Origin: Bradyrhizobium commune
Lineage (GTDB): Bacteria; Pseudomonadota; Alphaproteobacteria; Rhizobiales; Xanthobacteraceae
NCBI RefSeq assembly: GCF_015624505.1
Contig: NZ_CP061379.1
Span: 3,720,001-3,784,000 of the forward strand
Direction: 5' to 3'
Length of the DNA: 64,000 nucleotides
Each line of letters opens with the position of its first letter. Within the stretch, counting starts at the first letter, position 1. The position numbers and the translations under genes were made by a program. This document shows, one piece after another, positions 25,235 to 33,504 of the stretch. Below the pieces are notes generated by a model. It saw only the letters and a program-made list of their open reading frames with translations, made no database searches and was not told the DNA's origin.

Positions 25235-25880
25235 TCATCCATTTGCCCTCGTCGAGAACAAGGGCGCAGGGAAGGCCGGGCGCCGGCTGGCACCCGCGAT
25301 CCGTGCGCTGGAAAAAAGCACACGGGGTGGACCACAGGTTCCGCCGGTCGCCCGGCCTTCCCTGCGCGATGGTTTTACGGCGTACTTCGCGCTCTCCCCG
25401 GGGAGCGATGCACTATTGCCCCCGTCGGCTAACGGATCACCGATGCGCGTGCCCGGTCGAGCCGCCACATCACCGCTAGCCTTGACGCACAGACCCCGGG
25501 CGTCAGGACCACACGACTTGGCCGTCCGCGCACGTCTTCGCTGGGACTTCGTGCGCTGGCGTGTGCTCGCGCCCGAAGCCATGCGAGACGCTGTCAGCGC
25601 CGTGTCGTGCGCGCGACGGCAATCGCTCACGGCCGAGGCCGCCCTGCAACGCCAATCGCACCCGACGCCGTCGCGTCCATCGCTGCCCGGCCCGCGGTTC
25701 GTGACGATCGCGATCCGCCCCTTGTCTCAGGCCAGGGTGTTTCGCTTGTACGATAAATCCGAATTTCGGTAAAGCGGAATATATTTGCTGGAGCATCTTG
25801 ACAATCGCGGCAGGACGTTCGGTTGGTGTTTTGCCCGACGGGCAAACTTCTGCGTTTTGGCGGGTGCGGCTCACGCAGCG
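25235..25880. repeat. Dispersed Bradyrhizobium-type intergenic repeat block
   Basis: The segment reads, on the minus strand, from a TTTGCCCGACGGGCAAA palindrome (about 25829-25846) and CCGAAATTCGGATTT-like sequence through to GCCGGGCGACCGG...GGCCTTCCCTGCGC and ends at CTTGTTCTCGACGAGGG. I know this layout as a multi-copy non-coding repeat in Bradyrhizobium that is often mis-annotated as proteins containing FPARWFYG or SGPHDLAVR. Internal inverted copies of GGCCTTCCCTGCGC (25270-25283 region versus 25360-25373) can fold. Boundaries are approximate. Confidence 0.65.
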
Positions 25881-26056
25881 GTGACCACGCCGACTTTCCA
25901 TTCGCGCAGCCGTGATTTTTGACCGGGTGTCTTTTTTCACGCGGGTACATAGATCGTCATTGTCCAAGAAAATCCGAAGGAAACGCTTTCAACAGAGCAG
26001 CCGATTAGCCAGCGCGAATGCTCCGCACGAAAACCAGAACCGTTCGGAGTACGACT

Positions 26057-26335
26057 ATGATTGGATTCAGGACTTCTATTATTGCGGCAATTGCATCGAT
26101 TAGCGTGATCAGCTCCGCAAGTGCGCAGTGCCCGACCTGGGCAACTCAAAATCCCGCTTCGTTTCAGGCGCAATACCCCGACAGGGATGTGTTGAACGAC
26201 TGCGAGCTAACGCCAGCAGGCAGAATGGGCCTAGAGTTGCCTGGCGGCGCGGCGCCTTGGTTTGAGCCCAACAGGGCTTACGGGGCAACGCCAGGCGTTG
26301 CTCAACACCAGAGCTTTCGCCATCGCTCGCGGTGA
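26057..26335 (+). CDS. Small secreted protein of unknown function
   Basis: 92 aa from ATG 26057. A signal peptide (cleavage after ISSASAQ) precedes a mature part with Cys in AQCPTWAT and NDCELTPAGRMGLEL. The CPTWATQNPASFQAQYPDRDVLN segment resembles small secreted proteins common in Bradyrhizobium. No function known. Confidence 0.65.
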   Translation: MIGFRTSIIAAIASISVISSASAQCPTWATQNPASFQAQYPDRDVLNDCELTPAGRMGLELPGGAAPWFEPNRAYGATPGVAQHQSFRHRSR

Positions 26336-26361
26336 GGCGGCTCACGCTGTCGCGCGCGACG

Positions 26362-26589
26362 CTACCACCGCACCCCGGCCCAGCGCCGTCCGAACACCTG
26401 AGGCTTGGTCTTCACCGGTTGCCAGCCGAAGAAATGATGCTTGCCGGACCACGAGTGCACCACGCCGCTACAGATGCTGCATTTGAAGTGGCCCGAATGC
26501 GGCTCGTCGTGCTCCTCCCTTGTCGCGGTGTAGTCCATGCTGCAACCGGGGCAGGTGAATTCTTCGATCGTCCAGAGACTGTTGGCCAT
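26362..26589 (-). CDS. Small double-CxxC zinc-finger protein
   Basis: 75 aa from ATG 26589. Two Cys pairs, CPGC (about 13-16) and CSIC (about 36-39), form a zinc ribbon, followed by a His/Trp-rich tail (HSWSGKHHFFGW). No signal peptide. Upstream codons of the open frame to 26841 overlap the divergent permease gene and carry no conserved pattern. Function unknown. Confidence 0.7.
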   Translation of the reverse strand: MANSLWTIEEFTCPGCSMDYTATREEHDEPHSGHFKCSICSGVVHSWSGKHHFFGWQPVKTKPQVFGRRWAGVRW

Positions 26590-26849
26590 TGCACCGACAA
26601 AGTGTTTTTGGGACCTGAGGCAAAGCGTAGGTGCGAGCCTTTGCATCGGCGTAAACCGGCCGGCGCAAATCCGGTTAATGGCCGTTAGGCAAACCGGCTC
26701 GGTTTGCGGGTCTTGCAGGATTTTCCCGATATCGGCAGCGCCTGCCGGGCTCAACGGCGCTCCCGCTCGTCTTGACGGCCGACCCGTTGCTGGCAATAAC
26801 GCTGGGCCGCGCAAGTGCCGGAACCCGCGCTGATGCCGCAAGGAAAGCC

Positions 26850-27959
26850 GTGCCTGTGAAAAGTCTGCGTCAGTTCCTGACGGGCCAGGACGTCATCCAG
26901 CTCGTGATCCGTGTCGGCCTGCTGGCGCTCCTGATCCTCTGGACGCTCTACATCGTCCGGCCGTTCGTGCCGATCCTGGCCTGGAGCGCCGTGCTCGCGG
27001 TTGCGTTCTATCCGGCCTTCAGCTGGCTCGCCAAGATCCTGGGCGACCGGCCCAAGACCGCCGCCGCGATCCTCACTTTGATCACGCTTGGCATCGTGCT
27101 CGGCCCGGCGACCTGGCTAGGCCTGAGCGCGGTGGACGGGGCGCGCGAGCTCGCGCACCAGCTCGGCACCGGCGACCTCGCACTTCAATCGGCGCCGGAA
27201 TCGATCAAGTCCTGGCCCGTGATCGGCCCGACGCTGTTCGACCTCTGGGACCAGGCCTACACCAACATCCGCGCGGTGCTGCGCGAGGTCGCGCCCTATC
27301 TCCAGCCGCTGGCGGGACCGCTTCTGTCGCTCGCGGGCGATGCCAGCCTCGGCACGCTCCAGTTCCTGGTTTCGGTGTTCGTCGCCGGCTTCCTGTTTCC
27401 GCACGGGCCGCGGCTGGTCGCGGCCGGACGCGGCTTCCTCTATCGCATCGTGCCGGAGCAGAGCGAACATTTCCTCGGGCTTGGCGGCGCCACCATCCGC
27501 GCCGTGGCGCAAGGCGTGATCGGCGTCGCAATCGTGCAGGCGCTGCTGGCCGGCATCGGTTTCAAGCTCGCCGCCGTGCCGAGCGCGGGCCTGCTCGCCT
27601 TCATCGTGCTGTTGCTGTCGATCGTACAGATCGGCGCCTTCCTGGTGCTGCTGCCGGTGATCATCTGGATCTGGACCGCCAAGGACCTCACCACGGCGCT
27701 GGTGCTCACGGTGTTCTTCGTCCTGGTCGGGTTCATCGACACCATGCTGAAGCCGCTCGTGATGGGGCGGGGCCTGACGACGCCGACGATCGTGATCTTC
27801 GTCGGCGTGATCGGCGGCACGCTTGCGCACGGCATCGTCGGCCTGTTCATCGGGCCGATCATCCTGTCGGTGGCGTGGGAGATGGCGGCGGCATGGATCC
27901 GGACCGAGGATGGGGCGGCGGCGGTGAGCGGCAAGGGTTCCGACGCTGCTGCGTCCTGA
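26850..27959 (+). CDS. AI-2E/PerM-family membrane transporter
   Basis: 369 aa with about eight membrane segments. The N-terminal pair (LLALLILWTLYIVRPFVPIL), a large soluble loop, then a C-terminal bundle with the family signature GFIDTMLKPLVMGRG and FVGVIGGTLAHGIVGLFIGP. Members of this family export or exchange small molecules; the AI-2 name comes from one member and should not be taken as the substrate. AGGAA at 26841 supports GTG 26850 (GTG 26856 is an alternative) over the ATG at 26772, which adds unlikely residues. Confidence 0.85.
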   Translation: MPVKSLRQFLTGQDVIQLVIRVGLLALLILWTLYIVRPFVPILAWSAVLAVAFYPAFSWLAKILGDRPKTAAAILTLITLGIVLGPATWLGLSAVDGARELAHQLGTGDLALQSAPESIKSWPVIGPTLFDLWDQAYTNIRAVLREVAPYLQPLAGPLLSLAGDASLGTLQFLVSVFVAGFLFPHGPRLVAAGRGFLYRIVPEQSEHFLGLGGATIRAVAQGVIGVAIVQALLAGIGFKLAAVPSAGLLAFIVLLLSIVQIGAFLVLLPVIIWIWTAKDLTTALVLTVFFVLVGFIDTMLKPLVMGRGLTTPTIVIFVGVIGGTLAHGIVGLFIGPIILSVAWEMAAAWIRTEDGAAAVSGKGSDAAAS

Positions 27960-28048
27960 GCATTGGTAAAATCAGCGGCCATCCGCATGAAATCAGCTGG
28001 TTGGTGTGGATAACCGCCGGCGCTGCCGGTATCAGAAAACGGTGTGGA

Positions 28049-28072
28049 ACTTGTCTATCCGAGTAGACAAGT
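28049..28072. promoter_or_regulatory. Perfect palindrome (ACTTGTCTA-N6-TAGACAAGT), possible operator
   Basis: Two 9-base arms (28049-28057, 28064-28072) separated by six bases, directly in front of the Nudix gene. The size and symmetry fit a dimeric regulator site. If translation starts at ATG 28077 the site is in the leader next to the start; if at 28110 it is 38 bases upstream. Confidence 0.5.
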
Positions 28073-28076
28073 TACG

Positions 28077-28502
28077 ATGGCGCGATTCTGGTTTCGATCT
28101 ACGGCAATTATGGCGAAGTCTTCCAAGCTGGTCGCCGCAAGGCGCGGCAAGGTTCTGTTGGTCAGACGTCGGGTGGACGGGCTCTGGATGTTTCCGGGCG
28201 GCCGCAAGCGTGCGCGCGAGTCCGACAAGGACTGCCTGCGACGCGAGATCAAGGAGGAGCTGCCGAAGCTGAAGCTCGGCCGGATCAGCCTCTGGAAGGA
28301 AGTAACCGCCAAGAACAAGCGTACCGGCCGCAAGATGAGCGACGCGATCTTCATCGCCAAGAGCGCCAAGGGCCGGCTCGCGATTGGCGACAAGAAGGAG
28401 ATCGACCGTGCCGCCTGGCAGAAGCCCCGCGGCATTCGCCTGACCGCGACCTCGCGCTACATCCGCGATCGCCTGTTTCCGAGGAAGTCACGGCGGAGCT
28501 GA
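28077..28502 (+). CDS. Nudix hydrolase
   Basis: 141 aa from ATG 28077 (130 aa from ATG 28110, MAKSSKLVAARRGK, which also fits). The Nudix box is complete apart from the last Gly: GRKRARE, seven residues, REIKEELP, giving the metal-binding EE pair. The protein is very basic (many Lys/Arg), unusual for a nucleotide hydrolase, which hints at a polyphosphate-type or RNA-related substrate. A perfect 9-bp-arm palindrome lies just upstream. Confidence 0.85.
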   Translation: MARFWFRSTAIMAKSSKLVAARRGKVLLVRRRVDGLWMFPGGRKRARESDKDCLRREIKEELPKLKLGRISLWKEVTAKNKRTGRKMSDAIFIAKSAKGRLAIGDKKEIDRAAWQKPRGIRLTATSRYIRDRLFPRKSRRS

Positions 28503-28665
28503 GCTCCGCAACCCCCCGGGTGTGACAAATCGTCCGGCTGCCCGCAATTGCGGGCATGTGAGCGAGATCACAAGCGATCTCGGACTCCTCTGCTATGAAG
28601 GCGTCATTGCCTTACCAATTGATATTTCCTGAAACGCCCCAGTGCCTCCGCGCACTGGGGTTTTT
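28503..28665 (+). ncRNA. Candidate structured RNA ending in a terminator
   Basis: Downstream of the Nudix gene lie three stem-loops in a row: the perfect palindrome TGCCCGCAATTGCGGGCA (28539-28556), CGAGATC/GATCTCG around 28564-28583, and a terminator CCCCAGTGC/GCACTGGGG with TTTTT (28637-28665). No ORF fits. It may be the 3' UTR of the Nudix transcript or a separate small RNA. No clear promoter is seen. Confidence 0.4.
28637..28665 (+). terminator. Intrinsic terminator, 9-bp stem
   Basis: CCCCAGTGC (28637-28645), six-base loop, GCACTGGGG (28652-28660), then TTTTT. It ends transcription from the Nudix direction and faces the catabolic operon coming from the right. Confidence 0.85.
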
Positions 28666-28706
28666 CATGCCGAGCGCAGCGTTGCGCCAGATCAGCCTTG
28701 CCGCCG

Positions 28707-28994
28707 TCAGCCTTGCCGCCGCAGGAATCCCGTGATCGTGACCTTCTCCCAGATGCCGGCCGCGGCGAACGGATCGGCGCGATTGAACGCCTCGACCTCG
28801 GCGCGGCCGGGAGCCTCGATCAGGAACAGGCTGCCGATCATCGCTTCGCCGTCATCGGACACCAGCGGCCCCGACATCACGATCTTGATGCCGAAGCGCG
28901 AGGTGTCGCCGAGGAACGCCTTGTGAGCGTCGTAATTGGCCAGCCGCGTCGGCAGCGCGCCGGCGCGATCGAGGGCATGGATTGCAAACAGCAT
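28707..28994 (-). CDS. YciI-family protein
   Basis: 95 aa ferredoxin-like single domain. MLFAIHALDR, the His in the HKAFLG helix and GPLVSDDGEAMIGSLFLIEAP with FNRADPFAAAG are typical of YciI/YCII-like proteins, which use a His-Asp pair and occur in aromatic degradation operons as isomerases or dehydrochlorinase-like enzymes. It is the last gene of the 11-gene operon, 67 bases after the binding-protein gene. Confidence 0.85.
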   Translation of the reverse strand: MLFAIHALDRAGALPTRLANYDAHKAFLGDTSRFGIKIVMSGPLVSDDGEAMIGSLFLIEAPGRAEVEAFNRADPFAAAGIWEKVTITGFLRRQG

Positions 28995-29061
28995 GATGTC
29001 TCCGTTTCTTGGGACGGCCGCACGGCTGCGGCCGTCCGTGCTAGCCGTTGATCGGCAGGGT

Positions 29062-30036
29062 CTATTTGGCGCTGAGCTTGCTGGCCTCTTCGAAGGTCGG
29101 GCAGACGCGCTGCTCGAGCGGCTGATCGAAGGGCTGGTAATTGTCCTTGGTGATGACGGTCGGCTTCAGCACGATCTCGGCGATGACCGGCTGCTCGCGC
29201 AGGGCCCGGATCGCCATCATGGTGCCGAGGCAGCCCTGGTAGAAGCCGTTGTAGTCGCCGCTCGCGAGCAGCTTGCCGGACTTGATGGCGTCGATCGCTT
29301 CCTTGGTGCCGTTGATGCCGATCACCTGGGCCTTGCGATTGGCGCCGTCGAGCGCCTCGATCGCGCCGACCGCCATGGCGTCGTTGGCGGCGAGCACGCC
29401 GTCGATCTGCGAATTCGACTGCATCAAATTCTCCATCACCTGGAGCGCCTGGAGCCGCTGGTAATTGCCGGGCTGCGAGGCCAGGAGCTTGGCGCCCGGA
29501 TTCTCCTTCAGCGCGTCGTTGAAGCCGCGAACGCGGTCGACATTGGTGAGCGAGCCCTTGACGCCCTCGATGATGACGATGTTGCCCTTGCCGCCCAGGG
29601 TCTTGAGCAGGAAGCGCGCGGTCTCGAGCCCGAGGCTGTAATCATCCGCACCGATGAAGGAGAGGAATTTGCCGCCGGCGGAGCGGTCGGTGATGTTGAC
29701 GACGGGGATTTTGGCGTCGTTGATCTTCTCGACCCCCGGCACCATCGCCTTGTAGTCGACCGGCGTGAACACGATCGCGCTCGGCTTCTTCACCACGACG
29801 TCCTCGATCTGGCTGAGCTGCTCGGGGATCGAGTCCGGCTTGGTCGGGATGTATTGAAGCGTCTTGGCGTTCAGCGTCTTCGCCATGTTGTCGGCGCCGA
29901 CCCGAACCGTCTGGAAGAACGGGTTGGTCTGGTTCTTGGTGAAGACGGCGATGGTCTCGCCGTCCGCACGAGCCTGCGTGGTGAACGCCGCCGCCATCAC
30001 CAGCGGCAGTGCGAAATAGCCCAGCTTCTGTTTCAT
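29062..30036 (-). CDS. CUT2/ribose-type ABC transporter substrate-binding protein
   Basis: 324 aa from ATG 30036, with a signal peptide (cleavage after TTQARA). It is a type I periplasmic binding protein of the RbsB class: IAVFTKNQTNPFFQTVRVGAD, VDYKAMVPGVEKIND, then NVDRVRGFNDAL and DGVLAANDAMAVGAIEAL. The associated permeases and double ATPase lie directly upstream. RbsB-type systems also import non-sugars, and the operon context suggests an aromatic or hydroxylated compound rather than ribose. Confidence 0.92.
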   Translation of the reverse strand: MKQKLGYFALPLVMAAAFTTQARADGETIAVFTKNQTNPFFQTVRVGADNMAKTLNAKTLQYIPTKPDSIPEQLSQIEDVVVKKPSAIVFTPVDYKAMVPGVEKINDAKIPVVNITDRSAGGKFLSFIGADDYSLGLETARFLLKTLGGKGNIVIIEGVKGSLTNVDRVRGFNDALKENPGAKLLASQPGNYQRLQALQVMENLMQSNSQIDGVLAANDAMAVGAIEALDGANRKAQVIGINGTKEAIDAIKSGKLLASGDYNGFYQGCLGTMMAIRALREQPVIAEIVLKPTVITKDNYQPFDQPLEQRVCPTFEEASKLSAK

Positions 30037-30081
30037 GTCGTCTCCATCCCTCATTTTGCTTGTTGGATTGCTTTCGAAAAC

Positions 30082-31059
30082 TCAGTGCGTCCGGCGCCGG
30101 GTCTTCATGTCGAGCCAGACCGCGAGAATGACGATGATGCCGGTGACGAGCGGCTGCCAATTGGCGCTGACCGACAACAGGTTCATGCCGTTCAGGACCA
30201 GCGTCAGGATCAGCGCGCCGATGAAGGTGCCGAACACGGTGCCGACGCCGCCGAACAGCGAGGTGCCGCCGATCAGCACGGCCGCGATCGCCGGCAGCGT
30301 CAGGCTTTCGCCGATGTCGGCTTCCGCTGAATTCAACCGTGACAGGAAGATGATCGAGGCAAGCCCCGCCATGGTGCCGGACACCGCGTAGACCAGCAGC
30401 AGGCGCCGGGTGACGGGAATACCGGAGAGGCGGGCGGCGACCGGATTGGCGCCGATCGCATAGATCTCCTGGCCCCAGATCGTGCGCTGGGCAAACAGCG
30501 TCCCGATGCCCAGAAACACCAGCAGCAGATAGACCGGGATCGGCAGGCCGAACAGATAGCCGCTGCCGATCTGGCGGAATCCCGCCGGGAAGCCGTGCAG
30601 CGTCTCGCCGGCCATGTACCAGTAGGTGAGGCCGTTCAATACCCAGAGCATGCCATAGGTGGCGATGAAGGAGGGGATGCGCAGCGCGGTGACCATCACG
30701 CCGTTGAGGAGCCCGACCAGGCCGCCGCAGGCAAGGCCGGTGAGGATACCGAGCACAGGCGAGCCGGTGGTGTGGATCACGGTGCCGGCGACACAGGCCG
30801 ACAGCGCGACATTGGCGCCGACGGAGAGATCGAGGCCGGCGGTGAGCACCACCAGCGTCAGGCCCGAGGCGATGAAGAAGGTCAGGCTCGCCTGCCGCAG
30901 CACATTGAGGATGTTGCCGAGGCTGAGGAAGGAATCGTTCAGCACCGCCAGCACGGCGCAGATCAGGAATACGGCGAGCAGGCGATAGAACAGCTGGATC
31001 GCGTCCTGCGACAGGAACGAGCGGGGCGGCGACAGGACCTCCTTGGCGATGTCGGTCAT
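30082..31059 (-). CDS. CUT2-type ABC transporter permease
   Basis: 325 aa RbsC-like inner-membrane permease with about nine to ten membrane segments. The family motif GLTLVVLTAGLDLSVGA is clear, and the late cytoplasmic loop LPAIAAVLIGGTSLFGGVGTVFG contacts the ATPase. Its start overlaps the end of the second permease gene by four bases (31056-31059), showing tight coupling. Confidence 0.93.
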   Translation of the reverse strand: MTDIAKEVLSPPRSFLSQDAIQLFYRLLAVFLICAVLAVLNDSFLSLGNILNVLRQASLTFFIASGLTLVVLTAGLDLSVGANVALSACVAGTVIHTTGSPVLGILTGLACGGLVGLLNGVMVTALRIPSFIATYGMLWVLNGLTYWYMAGETLHGFPAGFRQIGSGYLFGLPIPVYLLLVFLGIGTLFAQRTIWGQEIYAIGANPVAARLSGIPVTRRLLLVYAVSGTMAGLASIIFLSRLNSAEADIGESLTLPAIAAVLIGGTSLFGGVGTVFGTFIGALILTLVLNGMNLLSVSANWQPLVTGIIVILAVWLDMKTRRRTH

Positions 31060-32006
31060 GCGCGGCTCCGCAGGCCGTCGAGGAAGAGGGCGACGATGAC
31101 GAGGACACCGACGCTTGCGACCTGCACTGACGAGGGCAGCGAGATCAGGTTCAGCCCGTTGCGCAGCACGCCGACGGAAAGGACACCGAGCAGGGTGCCG
31201 AGCAGCCAGCCATTGCCGCGCTCGAACGAGGTGCCGCCAACCGCAACCGCGGCGATGGCGTCGAATTCGAGCCCGAGGCCGGCGGTGGGATGTCCCGAAT
31301 TCATCCGGGCGGTCATCAGCAGGCCGGCGACGCCGGCCATGGTGCCGCCGAGCGCATAGACCGCGATCAGGAGCTTGTTCGGCGAAAGGCCGGCGAACCT
31401 GAGCGCCTCGCGATTGCCGCCGAGCGCGAACACGTAGCTGCCGAAGCGGGTGTGATAAAGCAGGCCGTGAAACGCGGCGTAGGTGACGAGCGCCATCACG
31501 ATCGGCACGGGGATGCCGAGAAGCGTCGCCGAATAGATGTCCCGCACGCTGTGGGGAATGCCGACGACGCTCTGGCCGTCCGAGACGATCAGCGACAGGC
31601 CCTGCGCCATGCCGAGCGTGCCGAGGGTTGCCACGAACGGCGGGATACCGAGGATGGCGACCAGCCAGCCGTTGACTGTGCCGAAGGCCGCGCCGACCAG
31701 CACGCCGGCGCCGAGCCCGAGCAGCATCGATTTGGTCGCGAGCGAGACAATGGCGACGCAGAGCGAGGTCAGTGTCAGCACCGCGCCCATCGAGAGGTCG
31801 AGACCTTCCGTCATGATGATCAGCGTCATCGGCAACGCCAGCATGGTCAGGATGGTCGACTGCACCAGCACGTTGGACAGATTGGCCGGCGAGAGGAAGC
31901 CCGGCGCGATCGCGCCGAACAGCACGATCAGCGCGCCCAGCACGATGGCGACGCCGGGGATGCGCTGGAGCGGATTGGGTTGTGAAACGACCGCGGCCTC
32001 ACGCAT
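31056..32006 (-). CDS. CUT2-type ABC transporter permease (second)
   Basis: 316 aa RbsC-like permease, paralogous to the neighbour. PMTLIIMTEGLDLSMGAVL is the matching LDLS motif, and EFDAIAAVAVGGTSFERGNGWLLGT the ATPase-contact loop. Two different permeases imply a heterodimeric channel. Overlaps the ATPase gene by eight bases. Confidence 0.93.
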   Translation of the reverse strand: MREAAVVSQPNPLQRIPGVAIVLGALIVLFGAIAPGFLSPANLSNVLVQSTILTMLALPMTLIIMTEGLDLSMGAVLTLTSLCVAIVSLATKSMLLGLGAGVLVGAAFGTVNGWLVAILGIPPFVATLGTLGMAQGLSLIVSDGQSVVGIPHSVRDIYSATLLGIPVPIVMALVTYAAFHGLLYHTRFGSYVFALGGNREALRFAGLSPNKLLIAVYALGGTMAGVAGLLMTARMNSGHPTAGLGLEFDAIAAVAVGGTSFERGNGWLLGTLLGVLSVGVLRNGLNLISLPSSVQVASVGVLVIVALFLDGLRSRA

Positions 32007-33504
32007 GATGCATCCCCAATCGCACGATGTTCTCCTCGGTCAACTCGTTGCGCGCGAGGTGCCCGGCGACGCGGCCCTCGCGCATGACATAGGCGCGGTC
32101 GCAGACATGGCAGATCTCGACCTGCTCGGACGAGATCATGAGCGCCGCCGCGCCTTCAGCGACCAGCCGGTCGATCAGTGCAAAGATCTCGGACTTGGCG
32201 CCGACGTCGATGCCGCGCGTCGGCTCATCGAAGATGAAGAGCTTTGCGCCGGCCGCCAGCCATTTGCCGATCACGACTTTCTGCTGGTTGCCGCCGGACA
32301 ACAGGCCGACGGTCTGACGCGCGCTCGGGGTCGCGATGCGGAGCTGCCGGATCAGGCCGTCGGCGGTGCGCTGGCCGCTGCGCGGATCGAACAGCCCGCT
32401 CGGAAACAGTTTTCGCAGCGCCGAGACCACGAGATTGTCGCCGACCGAACGCAGCAGGGCGAGGCCTTCGCTCTTGCGGCTTTCCGGGATCAGCGCGATG
32501 CCGCGCCGGGAGGCGACGTCGGGCTCGCCGGAGATCGCCTTGCCGTCGAAGACGATCTCGCCGGAGATCACGGGATCGGCGCCGAAGATGGCGCGCGCCA
32601 CCTCGGTACGGCCCGAGCCAACCAGGCCGCAGAGGCCGACGATCTCGCCGCGGCGCACCTCGATGTTGATGTCGGAGATGCCGGTCGACGAGGTCAGGCC
32701 CTTGACCTGAAGCAGCACGTCGCCGGGCTTGTCGGCAAAATTGCGCGGATAGCTCATGTCGACATTGCGGCCGACCATCATGCGGACGAGCTGGTCGGGC
32801 GTGACGTCGGCGGGGCGAACCCCGTCGATGCGGCGGCCGTCGCGCAGCACCGTGATGCGGTCGCCGAGCGAAAACACCTCGGCCATGCGGTGCGAGATGT
32901 AGACGATCGAGACGCCGTCGGCCTTCAGCTTCGCGATCAGCGCGAACAGGAGCTCGGTCTCGCGGTCGGAGAGCGCGGCGGTCGGCTCGTCCATGACCAG
33001 GATGCGCGCGTTCTGGCTGATGGCTTTCGCGATCTCGACCATCTGCTGCTGGGCGACGCCGAGCGAGTTGACTGTGACGGAGGGATCGATATCGAAGCCG
33101 ATCATGTCGAGCAGGCGTTTTGCGTCGGCCAGGATCTTGCGGCGGTCGATGCTTCCAGGGATGCGCCCCTTGGGCTCGCGTCCCAGGAAGATGTTCTGGG
33201 CGATGTCGAGATAGGGGACGAGCGAGAACTCCTGGAAGATCACGGCAATGCCGAGCTTCTGCGCGTCCGCGCTCGAGGCGATCGTGACCTTCTTGCCCTC
33301 AAAGAAGAATTCGCCGGCGTCGGCCTTGTAGGCGCCGCAGAGCACCTTCATCAGGCTCGACTTGCCCGCGCCGTTCTCCCCCAGCAGCATGTGGACTTCG
33401 CTCGCGTAGAGCGCAAAGGACACGTCGTCCAGCGCCTTGACGCCCGGAAACTCCTTGCTGATGCCGCGCAGCTCGAGCAGCGGTGTTGCTGCGGTGTCGC
33501 TCAT
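31999..33504 (-). CDS. CUT2-type ABC transporter ATPase (two ABC domains)
   Basis: 501 aa RbsA/MglA-like fusion of two nucleotide-binding domains. First half: Walker A GENGAGKSS, signature shifted to LGVAQQQMVEIAKA, Walker B ILVMDEPTAAL. Second half: degenerate Walker A GLVGSGRTE, signature LSGGNQQKVVIGKWL, FIFDEPTRGIDVG. One active and one degenerate site is normal for this group. Starts with ATG 33504 overlapping the stop of the FAD oxidase gene by four bases. Confidence 0.94.
   Translation of the reverse strand: MSDTAATPLLELRGISKEFPGVKALDDVSFALYASEVHMLLGENGAGKSSLMKVLCGAYKADAGEFFFEGKKVTIASSADAQKLGIAVIFQEFSLVPYLDIAQNIFLGREPKGRIPGSIDRRKILADAKRLLDMIGFDIDPSVTVNSLGVAQQQMVEIAKAISQNARILVMDEPTAALSDRETELLFALIAKLKADGVSIVYISHRMAEVFSLGDRITVLRDGRRIDGVRPADVTPDQLVRMMVGRNVDMSYPRNFADKPGDVLLQVKGLTSSTGISDINIEVRRGEIVGLCGLVGSGRTEVARAIFGADPVISGEIVFDGKAISGEPDVASRRGIALIPESRKSEGLALLRSVGDNLVVSALRKLFPSGLFDPRSGQRTADGLIRQLRIATPSARQTVGLLSGGNQQKVVIGKWLAAGAKLFIFDEPTRGIDVGAKSEIFALIDRLVAEGAAALMISSEQVEICHVCDRAYVMREGRVAGHLARNELTEENIVRLGMHHA

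Larger units (their letters stand above)
25002..26056. other. 1-kb intergenic region made of repeats
   Basis: No protein-coding gene is supported. It holds a 22-bp-stem inverted repeat at 25071-25134, a dispersed repeat block over about 25235-25880, and a short segment to the promoter of the next gene. ORFs here are repeat-derived. Confidence 0.7.

Noticed and set aside
25044..25772. Plus-strand frames of 100-240 codons between acetoacetyl-CoA synthetase and 26 kb
   Set aside because: They lie in the dispersed repeat block; translated motifs such as FPARWFYG and SGPHDLAVR are known repeat-derived artefacts.
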